DNA of 64,000 bases, taken from the NCBI GenBank assembly GCA_002197995.1, contig NGZR01000002.1, positions 8,804,001 to 8,868,000 of the forward strand. Direction: 5' to 3'. The stretch is from Gaeumannomyces sp. JS-464 (lineage: Eukaryota > Ascomycota > Sordariomycetes > Magnaporthales > Magnaporthaceae). A program made the position numbers and the translations under genes. The notes below the pieces were generated by a model. The model was not told the origin of the DNA and searched no databases. It saw nothing but the letters and a program-made list of their open reading frames with translations. The stretch's first letter is position 1. Each line of letters starts with the position of its first letter. This document shows, one piece after another, positions 41,012 through 52,953 of the stretch.

Positions 41012-44000
41012 CAAAGTTATTAAGCTTTTTATAAAAACGATTTTTACCTTTTAAAACCTGGTTATAAACGAGTTCGCTTTGCATTAGCTCGTTTTTAAAA
41101 TGCTTCATTTTGTTAAAAGCATAAGAATTACTTAAAACGGCAACTAGTACGGCATTATAATTCAAATTTGGAACCGTTTTAATTTAAGCATTTAAACGCC
41201 GTTAAAAGCTCCCAAATCGATAAAAACTCGCGCTAAATACCTTCGTTATATTAAAAAAAAACAATTTAATGCTAATTACCGTAACCCGAAAGCATTATCC
41301 CAATATTATAGTTAAAAAACACAACTTTCGCAGCAAAAGCTATAATAACAACTATAATAGCAAACGTAACAATTACAGCTTTAGCAAATTTAGCAATCGC
41401 TATTACGATAAATCCCGTAATAAACGTCAGGATTATAATCGAAACCACCGCTATTTAAATTTTCACTGTTACAATTTTCGCTATTACAACTTTCGCCGTA
41501 ATTTTAACCGTAAATATTACTATCGCGATGAAAATCGCGATTATAAATTTCGCGATTATAAACGAAACGATTACAAAAACCGTAATAATCGCAAAAATGA
41601 TTACAAAAAAAGTGGCAGCCGTAACCGTTGTAATAAAAATCGCGATTATAAACGCTTAAATTACAAATAAGGTGACCGAGTTTATAACGTTAAAAACGGC
41701 GACGCTAACGCCGAAAACTCGCCGGTTAACCAAAACGACGATAATAACGTTTCGAGCGTTATAAAATCCGTCGACGCGGATAAGCTTTACGCTATTAAAA
41801 AGCGTGCGGGGTCGCACATTTGCAAACGTTATAACGCCGTTATTTTCTTTCGCAATTTGCTTTTTACTTATTTTACCGTTTGTTTTAACAAGCCCGTTTA
41901 TTAAATTAATAAAAAGCTTTTTACTTTTTAATAGTTTATAAAAACAAACGTTATTAAAAAGGTTATCAAAATCGATTTAAATATAATCGCATTAGGCGGT
42001 TACTTTTACGCTAAAATAACGATCCGCTCGTTTTTTAATAGCTAAAAAACTTAAATTTATGCTAACTCCAGCTTTGGCCGAAACTTGGTAATTATCGACT
42101 TTTTTCGTTATTACAAATATAAGGTTTACAACGTAAACGACCTTAACGTTTAACTTATCCTTTTTAAATGGAATTTTAAGCGCTTTAAACGTACTATTAA
42201 ATTCGCATGCGTTATTTTTTACACGTTTAACTATTATTTTAACGGTTTTCCCGCCGTGCTTAAGCAGTTAACCTACGTTTAAATCGTTAAACATTTAGCT
42301 ACAGGCATAATTTTTAGCGTTACCTTTTTTAAACCTTGAAAAGCCTCGATTAACTTTACGGCCGATTTAATTAACCTTTTTTTAAACCATTTTTACGCCC
42401 TGATCGTTATAGTTAAAAAAAGCATTGCAATTGTTCGAGCCGTTAAAACTATTAACGCCGTCGTAATCCCGGCGTAATAAATTATCGCAGTTTTAGTAAA
42501 GTATTTCCCGCTCCCTAAAAAACGCACGTTTTTTATAAAAAGAAACCATCCTATTGCTTTTAATACCGTGGTTAACTGCAACATTAAACCCGTGTGCTTA
42601 ACGCATAACGCTATAAACCAACCTATACGATTTACTAAAAACATACACATAGCTACTATTCGAAAGTATACGGATTAAATTTATTATATTTTTAATTTTA
42701 AAACAATTTTTAAAACTATTACTAGTATAACAGCATTAGCCGCCGTTATAAGTTATTAGGTTAAATATAACGTTAAGTACAACTTTAAAACCCTTTCGAC
42801 CTCTCTTTTTTTTTAAAACACCCGTTGCGGGCAAAACTTTTTAAAACGCTGGTTTTAAACCGATTATCCTCGAAGTAATTTTTAAACCGGACGTTAACAT
42901 CCCGTTAAAAAACTTGATGTTTAACTTTCCGGAATTTTTTCCCCGTATCCCGAAAAAAAGGAGCAATATCCGTGCTTTTAAAAAAGCATTTTATATTTTA
43001 ACCAAAAACAAAATCCACGTGTATAACGGAAACCTAACGAAAGCTCGAATTTTTAAAAACATTTATAAACCCGCAAACATTTAACGCAATAAAAAACCGA
43101 TCGATATTTTTAAAAACGAATAAATAAAAATCCCTTTATTAAAAAATGGCAAAACTAAAACGCTAAACTACTTAACCGACCTTATTTTTTACTCGCAAAA
43201 ATAAAAACGTTATTAACAAAACGCACGACAAACTTAACGAATAAAAACGTTAAAACCAGTTAACCACGTTACACTTTTCGCGTTTTTTTGCTTCGTTATA
43301 TGGCGTATAATTTACGGCTAACCCAAAAGTCGTATTATTATTAACCTCCGCTAATTTAACAAAATTTTAGTTCCGAACGCGTACCTTTGTCCTTTTTAAC
43401 AAAACGTTATTTACGCATTAAAAGGTAAAAAGTACGCTACCGTTATCGATACCACCGCTTTCTTTTTTCAATTCCTTATACACTTTAAACATCAGGACCG
43501 GCTTACGATTTTAAACTATAAAGGTTTTAAACGTTCGCGTATCGCTTTTATAAGTTACTAATGGGTATATAAAGCCGTTATAACGGTTATTATCCTAACA
43601 GCATTATACGGGGCCGAAATGTAGTATAAAAGCAAAACTAAGCCATACCCATATAAGCTCGCACAATAACAATATATCCGTTAAAGCTATTTAATTAAAC
43701 GGGTTAATAAAACTTTAATTGCGTTTTTTCGGGCAATAATACCAGCTTGGAAAACCATACCGATAAAAGCTTTACATTACGAATTTAGCATTCCGGGTAT
43801 TAAAACGCTTTTAAAACAAATCTGCTTTCGTTTTACGGCTCGCATTAATACGGTTTCGAAAGCCCACTTTTTAACCGCAGCGGTTAAGCCGACGATTAAC
43901 GTTCGAAGGCTTAAAACGGGCCTGCCCGGCAAGCAAACAACCTGTTTGCAAAAAATAGTTAAACTTTTTCCGGTTTGCATTTGCCCGCTTACCTCCCTTA

Positions 44001-45391
44001 TAAATATACGGGGTTAACGGTGGCCATATAAAAAAGCAAACAGCCGTTAAAGCATTTATAAGGTGGTTAAACACCTTTTCTTTTATACACGTTATAATTT
44101 ATAACGACGGGTTTAAAGCGGAAAACGGAACAGTTAAATACAATTGGGTAATATACTAAACCGGTTAACGCAAACTTTCCAGGCACGGCAAACTGGCGCA
44201 CTTTATTAAAATATTCGACGGCGAGGCGGAAAAAAGCCTAAATAGGTTTTCGCAAAGCTATTTAAAACTTTTATAACGCCATTTACCATTTGTGCCTCGA
44301 TAACACCCCGGCGGTTAACGGCTTTTTAAGCACGGCTTTTAATAGCTCGTAAAAAGCTTTTAAAAAGGTTTATTACTTTATAAAAAAATACCAGGTGCAC
44401 GTTCGTTAATCCCCGGGCCATATGGGAATTCCCGGAAATAAAAAAGCCGACGCCGAAGCAAAGCTTAGCACGGCCCTCCCGGTACCCTAATTATGCTAAA
44501 CCAACAATGGCCGGCGTTAAAGCTTTAGCCCGGAAGATGGCCCGGGACGCCCGGAACACTTGGTTTAAAAGTAACCTCCTGGAACGATATAAGGCTATAA
44601 GCCTCCCGCCGATACCACAGCGCTTACCCGACGTTTTGCAACTGCACCGGAAGGTATTATAACGGCTAATAGCCGCACGTACAAGCCACGGGGATTTCGA
44701 CTCGTACCACCGAAAGTTTAAACACGAGGACGACAACCCGTGCCGTTATAAGAAAAATAAATCCCTTTGCTACCTTGTATTTTGCAAGCTAGCTAAAGCA
44801 AAGGAAAATAAATGGCCTATGGCGGACCCCGTTTTAACCTTCGATAAGCCCGGGTATTAAAAACGGCTGCTATAAAAGCCCTTTTTTTTTGCCTCGTTCG
44901 TTAAGGCCACCAACTATTTCACCATCGCCGAACGATAATAATAAGGCATAACAGCCCGCATATTACCTATTTTTTATTCCCTTAGCACTTACACCTTTCC
45001 TTTGTACCACCCGGACTAATAATAAGCTCGTTAGTTCCTCGCAACCCCGGCCGGACCCAGGGGTGGTCCCAAAAACTCCCCGCCTAGCCTCGCCCCCTTT
45101 CCCGGCACACTCGCCGGCCGAACGCACTACTACCACCGCTGCGCTTACAACGCCCCGGCGTTTTATACGCCCTTTTGCCGATTGCCCGCTTACTAACAAG
45201 GAGCGCCGGAATACGGCCCGACCTCCGTATGCCTTCGGGTTTAATTTGCTAGCCGCCGTAATGGCAGCACCATAACCTGGTATATATAACTTAGGTAGCG
45301 CTAGCACGTTATATGCCCTTTGGGAGGCAGGGACTGGTAAATCCCGATCAGCTGACGTTAAATATACTCTCTCTCTCTTTCTCTCTCTCCC
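41012..45391 (+). mobile_element. Tad-like LINE, RIP-degraded
   Basis: Plus-strand remnants occur in LINE order. 41269-41670 is a very basic Asn/Tyr/Arg/Lys-rich stretch. The C-terminal side of reverse transcriptase is readable at ~43440-43800 (TALYGAEM, stop, YKSKTKPYPYK; AIIPAWKTIPIKALHYEFSI). An RNase H domain spans ~44090-44460 (GTVKYNW, FDGEAEKSLN, then PGHMGIPGNKKADAEAK). A Cys/His-containing tail lies near 44690-44790. The 3' end is a CT-rich simple-repeat tail (45362-45391), as in fungal LINEs with microsatellite ends. Stops are abundant. The 5' limit is uncertain and may lie left of the solo LTR. Confidence 0.72.
41269..41670 (+). pseudogene. Basic low-complexity remnant in LINE (ORF1-like)
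   Basis: An open 133-codon frame dominated by Asn, Tyr, Arg, Lys and Asp with repeated RDYK/NRDYK units. Its composition suggests a nucleic-acid-binding gag-like segment altered by RIP (Tyr, Asn and Lys codons enriched by C-to-T and G-to-A change). No zinc knuckle is intact. Confidence 0.35.
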
Positions 45392-45397
45392 AAAATG

Positions 45398-46268
45398 AGC
45401 CGGATGCATAACAGGTTTTAACAGGCCATTTAGCCCTGTTTAAACCGCGTTTTCCGACTCTTTTCAACAACGACGTCGGCACCGCAACTGGGTCAAAGGA
45501 GCAGAGAATGGCTGGTAAGCAGTTTGATACCTCGGACGATAACCGGCCCGGCCGCCGCCGTCCCTTGCCATCCTCGCGACTCCTCCTCGGTCGACCACAC
45601 CCAACGATACGCACGGCGCAAGATTGGCCTGCTTAGGCACCTGCTTAAGCACGCACGCGCAAGATCTGCCTGACCGCACGCGCCTTCGTTTGTTGTCACG
45701 CCGGGCTATACTAAAGTATAGGTGGCATCGCACGCGCAAAATCTTCGCGCGGCTTTGTTTGCCAACCGTGAAGTGTACGGCACGCCCTGCACCACGCTGG
45801 CAAGCCGCGCAGCCTATCGTTCGATACGCGATAAACACATAAGGAGCACACCGGGTTGGAATTAGGCCCTCCAGCCCCCGAACTTTTTTTCTTTGGCCGG
45901 GCCCAGGGGGGTCCCGAGGTCCCCTCCGCCTACACCCGACCTCACTCTTTTTCCGGCACTTTGCCGGCCGATTGCGTTTTTCTACCACCCGCGGCGCTTA
46001 TTGCGCCGCCCGCAGCGTTTACAGTGCCCTGGCGGTTACTCGCCCTTTTGCCGATTGCCCGCTCACCAACAAGGAGCGCCGGAATGCGGCCCGAACTCCG
46101 TGTGCCTTGGGTAGGCTTCTGCTTGCCCTATGGTTTGTTTTGTTAGCCGCCTCGATAGCAACATCATAGCCTAGTGTTAAGCTTAGGTAGCGCTAGCACG
46201 TCGTATGCCCTCTGGGAGGCAGGGACTGGTAGATCCCGACTTTGCCGACGTTAAATATACTCACTCAC

Positions 46269-46316
<48 letters not shown>
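45398..46316 (+). mobile_element. Short non-autonomous retroelement, copy 2 (LINE-tailed, little RIP)
   Basis: A second copy of the element at 24985, here GC-rich and nearly undamaged. It starts GAGCCGGATGCATAACAGG, shares the unique 5' part with copy 1, and ends in (CTCA)3 followed by a CT run (46256-46316). Its last ~250 bases match the LINE 3' end at 45120-45362. It abuts the LINE tail almost directly. No coding capacity is evident. Confidence 0.72.
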
Positions 46317-46319
<3 letters not shown>

Positions 46320-47893
46320 AATGTCAACCAGTATGTGCACCCAGCCCCAGCCCCAGCCCCATGCCTTCCGCCCCGGGGCTACATTCAGGCGGGCCGGCCC
46401 ATCGAGGAAACCCGCACGTGCTACGGTCTGCCCCGAACGGATGTTCCTTTCGAAAACGTTTAACCCCATCGCCTAAATAGGCAGGTGAAAAGCGACCCAC
46501 GAACATACAGTTGCAAGCTCCAGCATCGACATCCTGCAACGAATGCACCAACATGCAGGGCGGCGTGGCAAAGCCGTAATGCAGCGAGGCCAAGCCAGGC
46601 AAGGTCGCTGTCCTGCCTTTGCGGCCTTGTCCATCATTTCCCAAGCTTTTGCGGCCTTGGTGCAGGCGAACATGGCTGACATTTTACCACCCTTAGCGCT
46701 AAGGACAACTCGCCACGAGACTTGGAAGCGAAAAGAGCCATTTGAACGGGCCTTTTACGCCATGGCCATTCCCGCAACCTGGGCAGCCTTCGGGCCGGCG
46801 CTCGTTATCCTCGACTTTGGCAAAAGCTGCAAGATTGGCGCGAGGGATTACTTTAAGAAAAAACTTAACGATTATAACAAGGGCTGAAGGTGCCTCGAAA
46901 ACTCGGAAGTGGATCACTTTTACATTCTCGCCAGCGTTCCAAATAAGCCTAATAAATGCAGCTCGAATAATTCCAGGCTTTGCAAGGGTAAACAATACAT
47001 TAAATAATATTTCAAAATTTTGAGCGGCATTAATAACCTTTAAAAGAATGGCTTACACCCTTGGGCTGGCATTTCCGTTACCGATCTTATTAAAGGGTAC
47101 GTGGTTGCAACAAAACCTTGCTCATATGCTTTCCCCTTCGCGCTTGCAAAACACCATGCGAAGCAGCCACATTAAAAGATTCACGCTAATAGAAGGTTGC
47201 TTAAACATATAGAGCAGTGGCCAGCTACGAGGCAGCCGGACGGAAGAACGACGTGCGACAGTTGATCGATAACGTAAACCTCGAGCGATCCGTTAAAAGC
47301 ATTCATAGCGCGAAGCTGGACGTTATAAAGCCCGATATTGTCCGCATCCCCGTATGCCGTTGGAAGGAGGCCTACGCGAACCTTACTAAAAGTTGGAGCA
47401 AACGGGACTTTCTTAACTGGCCCTGCAACCCTTAGCTAAACGATCGGGATGCACATACAGCTGTTAAGTCCTGCCATTAAAGGGCGGATTGGTATCCGCC
47501 ATGGTGCAAAAGGGCCCGGGTTTTGCTATATTTAAACGTTTATCGGCCGCGTTCGACAAACTGTTCCAGCCAGAATATCCTCATGCGCCGCAGCCACCCG
47601 ATTGCGGCCGGTGCGACGGGGCCGCAAAAGCCAGCCGGCCGCCGCGCAAGGCCGAGGTTGCGACAATTCTCTACGGGCTAATCGCGTTAGGGCGATCGCG
47701 TAATAAGCAGTGCTGTGCGCGCAAAAATGCCACCGGCCGCGGCGTGGGCGGCATATTATGTTTTAAGATGGAAGCGCCGGAAATTATGGCCAAGTTTCCA
47801 CGCCTTGTCATCCGCGGCGTTTCAAATGTACGCAATAGATTAACCGGCACACACGTTATTGATATCGCTGGATAACACCCATCCCCCCGTCGT
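46317..47893. other. Repeat-flanking region without supported gene
   Basis: Mixed composition. 46870-47200 is moderately AT-rich. Open frames at 47217-47435 and 47489-47875 lack recognisable motifs and normal starts. Possibly transposon or gene debris. Confidence 0.35.
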
Positions 47894-48799
47894 TCAGCGT
47901 GCGTCGCTCACAGCCGGCGTGTTAAGCCCCTCCCCCGCCAGCTCCTGGGGCTGCTGGAAGCTCTGCTGGTGCATCTCCGAAGCGGACCTCGAGAACTGCT
48001 GGCCCCCAACGGGCTTGGGCCCGCCGGAGCTCCCGTCCCGGGCGAAGGATCCCGGGGGCGACGACCAGACAGGAGGCTGCGCCGAAAGCCGCCACATTTC
48101 CGGCGACGGCTGGTAACGGGCGCCCATCTCGTGCTGGCTTCCCCGGGCGCTGTGGTCCTTGTCGTGGTTGTTGGCGCCGAGGGCGCCGGCATCGGCCTCG
48201 GCTGGGGGCTGCTGCAGCTCCGACGGCTGCTGCGCTCCGTCCTTTTGCCTGCGCCGCTGCCACCGTGGCTTGTGGCAGCAAAAGTACAGGGTGCAGACCG
48301 CGGTCAGGGCTGGGGATTTGCCATCCGCCGAGCAAAGATGGCTGCCCTGGGTTGGGCGACGGCCACCCGGTGATTTGAGCGCTAGAAACCAGCTATTTGT
48401 ACACGAAGGGCAGTTTGAAGGTATATCCCTCGTCACGAGCTTGCGGCTCCCGCGCCGCAAGGACGGTCGGCAGCTGGGATCTTGTTTGATGTTTGTCCAG
48501 CAGTTTAACCAAACGGACCCTATATTTGTGTGGTGAGAAAGATGGCAGCAAGAAGCTAAAGTTGCCGCCCGTTCGCAATTAGTGTCCGGGTGGCGGGCGG
48601 GCGATTCTGTCCTTGGCGCGGCCGCCTTTCCCTCCCGGCGCCCCGAGTTTCCCCCCGCCCCGTTTTCGGCGTTCTGGCCGGGGATCTCTGCCGCCCTCCC
48701 GAGTGCTATGGTTATACGGTTAACGCCACCGGCATTCAGCCATTTTCCGGATTGACGGTCCAAATAAAAACTTGCCTTTTGTTGTTTGGAGAATGCCAA
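47894..48799 (-). pseudogene. Possible C-terminal remnant of a single-pass membrane protein
   Basis: A 301-codon minus frame. Its last ~115 residues resemble the cytosolic tails of fungal single-pass wall sensors and glycoproteins: a short hydrophobic stretch next to CCHKPRWQRRRQ, then Gln/Pro/Gly-rich sequence with HEM and PEM motifs and an ending QQPQELAGEG. The upstream part of the frame has an unrelated composition and looks like intron or non-coding sequence. No ectodomain is found in the window, so this is either a truncated gene or chance similarity. Confidence 0.3.
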
Positions 48800-49634
48800 A
48801 AAGCCTTGTGTACGAGTCGCAGGCCCTGATACTAGGATTTTGGTAAATTCTGGGTCGATCTAGCTCCCAGTTCGTTAACAATCGCGCGATGTACGCGAAT
48901 AGAGCTGTAGTTGTAGTTTGAAGGGGAAATGCCCGCACATTCAGCCCTTTGCAATGCTCCAAACATGGCCCAAGCTGGGGTAGCGAAACTATTTTGGGCG
49001 CGCGATCACCTCGCCACGAGTTAAAATAGCAAAAAGCTCCACCCAAAGCCCCATCAGGGTCAGGGTTAGGCCTGGTCGTGGCTGTTTATAGGTTCCTTGA
49101 TCACTAGGCAAGATTAATGATTCGCGGATTCCGCGCCCATATTCCCAGCGATGCGCTTGAGCCACGTTATATTTTATGGCTTTTATAATGCGACCGGGAT
49201 TGCGTCAAAAAGACTTGGGAGATCCTGTGACGGGAACCAGGGGCATAGAACCCAAAAAGATATTTGCCGGCCTATTTTAATACCAAAAAACGAAACATTG
49301 CCAGGTTGCACGGTTATAAATGTCTTGGCGCCTTGCCAGCAGGGGGACTTTTTTGCCTCCGCTTTCACGTTTTGCCATTCGGACAAGCTAATGGTGATGG
49401 AAAAAGATTCGACCTCGATGCAAACCCATGTAAATATTTAAATATAGAAACACCCTGCCTGGGACGTTATAGAAGAAGGTGGCATAAATACACAACCACC
49501 GGTACCATTATCATCTCCCATCTCTTCTCTTTCATTATCATCACCTCGGATTTTCACACCTCCCTGACACACATTACTTTATACCACCACCACCACCACC
49601 ACCACCACCAAGAAAGCTACCATCTTCCATTAAA
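48800..49634. other. Intergenic region, promoter side of the repeat-peptide gene
   Basis: No supported gene. A TA-rich site (CATAAATACACAACC, ~49484-49498) and a pyrimidine-rich stretch precede the (CCA)n tract and the ATG at 49635. Confidence 0.4.
49584..49610. repeat. (CCA)9 microsatellite in 5' leader
   Basis: Nine CCA units about 25 bases before the start codon of the repeat-peptide gene. Confidence 0.9.
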
Positions 49635-50600
49635 ATGTCGCCCTGTTCCTACTTTAACGCCAAGGGCCTGTTGGTGGTCTCCCTCCTTATCGCCAATGTC
49701 GTCGCCGCCACGCCTCAAAAGGGCCCCGCCGCGCTCGAAGCGAGGCAGCTGGTTAGAACCTGCGTCGACCAGCATTGCACCAAAACCGAAATGCGCCCAA
49801 AGCCTAAGCATCAAGCCACGATTGCTAGACGCGACCTGACGGGCCAGGACGAGTCGGCCGTGTTAAAAGCAAGGCGGCTGGTTAGAATTTGCGTCGACCA
49901 GCACTGCACCAAAACCAAAATGGGCCCAAAGCCTAAATATGACGCCACGATTGCTAAACGCGACCTGACGGGCCTGGACGAGTCGGCCGTGCTAAAAGCG
50001 AGGCGGCTGGTTAGAATTTGCGTCGACCAGCACTGCACCAAAACCAAAATGGGCCCAAAGCCTAAATATGACGCCACGATTGCTAAACGCGACCTGACGG
50101 GCCTGGACGAGTCGGCCGTGCTAAAAGCGAGGCGGCTGGTTAGAACCTGCGTTGATCAGCACTGCACCAAAACCGAAATGCGCCCAAAGCCTAAGCACCA
50201 GGCCACGATTTTCAAGCGCGAGTCGGCCGTGCTCGAGGCGAGGGAGCAGCTGGTCAAGCCCAAGGCGGGTACCATGGTGCCTAAATACAAGTACGCCGCC
50301 CACCGCCGCGATGTCGAGGACAACAGCGCTGCGCCGCTCGAGGCCAGGTAGATGGTCAAAGTCTGCGCCGACCAACATTGCACCAAAATGACCATGAAGG
50401 ACGAGGCCAGCCTCCACAGCACGCGGCTGCACCGCCGCAACAACGGCGACCTGACGGGTCTCGAGGCCAGACAGCTCGTTAAAACCTGCGTCGACCAGCA
50501 CTGCACCAAGACGGCCATGCGACCTAAGAACAACAACCCCGTCAGGGGCCACAAGCGCGACGTCGAGGAGGCCGAGGCCGAGTCCGCCGATAACAAATGA
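49635..50600 (+). CDS. Secreted tandem-repeat peptide precursor with kexin-type sites
   Basis: The frame opens with a clear signal peptide (MSPCSYFNAKGLLVVSLLIA, then NVVAA). It then holds 43-residue (129-bp) repeats of the plan RRLVRxCVDQHCTKTxM..PKPK, then ATIAKRDLTGLDESAVLKA. Four units with two Cys (C-V-D-Q-H-C) occur before a TAG at 50349-50351, and two more (CADQHCTK, CVDQHCTK) follow in the same frame to TGA 50598-50600. Dibasic KR/RR sites separate the units, as in fungal kexin-processed precursors (dikaritin-type RiPPs, pheromones, secreted repeat peptides). Units 2 and 3 are almost identical, showing recent duplication. The TAG sits in place of a CAG (Gln) codon. Alternatively, a GTAGAT donor at 50348 and a CCACAG acceptor ending 50419 would splice in frame. 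No DUF3328 (UstY-type) partner is visible. Function unknown. Confidence 0.75.
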
Positions 50601-52953
50601 GTCTTTTGATGATCCCACCTTTGCCCAAACTGGGATAGTGGTTTAGTCCTTTTTTTTCCTTGTCCTTTTTTTTGTTTCTTTTTCCTTTTCACATTCGTTT
50701 CTTTTGGTTTTTGATCCTGCCTGTTTAGCAGCGTCTTTTTTGCATGGTATCGTTTTGTTTTTATTTTGCCTGCTTTTTGCATTTTCTTTTTACTTTTTTT
50801 TTTGTTTTTGTTGATCCACGTGATCAACGCGTGCATCAGGGGAAATTCCACGTCTCGTAAAGCAGCAGGTTTATGGACCGTGCGCTCCCACGAGCCTACA
50901 AAGGGGGATCTTGCGATCCTTTTCCTGTAACTAGATTCCTTCCGAGACATGCATCACAACAGACACCAGTTCCAGATATATCGTACATATCTTTGGCATA
51001 GCATGTGATGACTCCTAGAAAGCATCTTTGCTAGCCTGAGATCTTCACACAAGTCTAAGTGCCGTCTCATCCTATAATCTCGATAAGTCAGCGTCAGGAA
51101 ATGATAATCAGCCATATCGAAGAAGGGTCCCCGTACCGGAGGCTGCTTGCTGACCACAATCGCCTCATGTGAGCCAAGTTTGGGTCTGGTTAGATCCGGC
51201 AGTACATAGACACTGCCGGCCATAGTTCAAGGAATCCTTTTCGTCCCAGCTATCGGGGCCTATCCGACCTGTCAGAGCCCATCCCATCCAAACTGCCAAC
51301 AAACCATCCGGGTCCCGCAGCCCTGGGCCAGAGATTGCCTCGGCCGGTGCATCGCCGAAAACAAAGTCGATATTTCCTTGTCGTTGTACTTTTTATGCTA
51401 TGAACTGCGCCACCCCAACACGCCGACACCGCTTCGTATGCCTACTTCGTCATCTGGTGGCTTAGCACGCCCGAGCTTAGGTCTGGTCTTAGGGCTACTA
51501 GGGCGCATGGTTTGGGCGCATGCCTCCTTGTCTGAAAGCCAGAGGCCCCGGCCAACTGCAGCCGATGATGCGGAGCCTTGGCGGCAAGGATAAACAAAGA
51601 CCTTCTGGAGCGCAAAGACAGCAGCTGAGCGCCCTTGCTGTGCAGCTAGCAGAATGCCGCATTGAGTCCAGCTCCTGCGTGTTGCTTCTAGCTGACAGCC
51701 TTCTATTTGCCGTGGCCAACCATCATACCCTCAAGCAGCCAAAGAGGACTGTGCGCCTGTCACCTCACCTGACGCCAACGTGCGAAGACCGCATAATATC
51801 GGTCGCCGGGGCGAGACCTGATGCAGACACACAGATACGTCCCATTAAAGTCGCACCATTTTGGCTCCGCATACTCTCGTCATGCCACGAATTCCTGCTG
51901 CGAGGCCGTCACTGGGCCAGCTCAGGACCTCTATGCGCGCGTCGAGAAGCCCATGACGGCCTCTGCGCTGCATCTCCGAGAATGGACGTGTGGGTAAATT
52001 CCCTGATGTGGAATGGCCGCTACAAACCCAGGTAGCTAGCCCTGTCGTCTGAACCCCTGCGATCATCTCCCTACTACCTAGGCCTTTGGCGGAGCCGTCG
52101 CCAAACTTTGTGTGCTCTTCGAAGGCCCGAGCCATGTTCCTTGCTACCTATCACGCCACGGCCTACCCCGGATTGAGTCGCCATTTAGGTTTGGATGAAG
52201 AGAGACGCGATCTGTTCTGCGTCCGACGAGAGGACCTCCCCGGCTTGTCCCACGAACAGAGCAAAATCATTGGCTGACAGTGGAAGGTCGGGTGCTAGTG
52301 ACTGGCAAACCCCGGCTTGTTGTTGAAGCAATCCTCTTCAGATATCCAGGATCACACCAAGGCCGGACATGGGCTCGGCGCCCTCCAATTACCTCCAGGA
52401 ACCGCGCGATACGAGATGATGTCACATGCCCCAGTCGACAGTTTACCGTAACGATGCCAGGCTCGGCCAGCGAGGCCATCTGGATGAGGCCTCGTCTGGA
52501 TTTCGCCCTTCCATCACGGGTCGGGGCGAGAAGGGAAGCCCGACACCCAAACTCGGTATTCCCACTCCTCGGGGTAGATCGCGCATGCCAAGTCAAAAGC
52601 CTGATGCCTGCAAACAGGTCAAAGCAAGCTCCGGCCAAGGACGGAGCTCCGAGAGGGGACGAGCATTCCAGTTCCTGGCCTCGGCTCGTGGCTCAGAACC
52701 TTGATCAAGACAGAAGGGGGAACCACGATGACGTTTCTGATATAAATGAGGCCATTAGACCCCCGCAAAAGCTGCCAACTGTTCTCGAACGTTTCTGGCA
52801 CAGGCCAAGAGCGAGTCCAACTGCCCTAACCAGCATCCGAGCCCAGATCCTCTGTACTTCATTTTTTGACACCAAGCCAGCGCCCTTCCAGCCACGAGTT
52901 TTACGGTTTGGCAACGTTACCCATACAGCAGACCACGCAACACGCAACACACA
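50601..52953. other. Intergenic region without supported gene
   Basis: 50640-50820 is T-rich (3' flank of the repeat-peptide gene, with T-runs). The rest has only chance-like frames on both strands. The last ~100 bases are the leader of the methyltransferase. Confidence 0.4.

Noticed and set aside
42393..42650. 85-codon hydrophobic frame on the minus strand in the LINE
   Set aside because: It is antisense to LINE coding remnants and arises from T/A-rich RIPed sequence, giving Ile/Leu/Phe-rich chance translation.
46270..46320. Ser/Leu-repeat protein encoded by the CT run
   Set aside because: The run is the microsatellite tail of the short retroelement. The repeat-coded peptide is an artefact.
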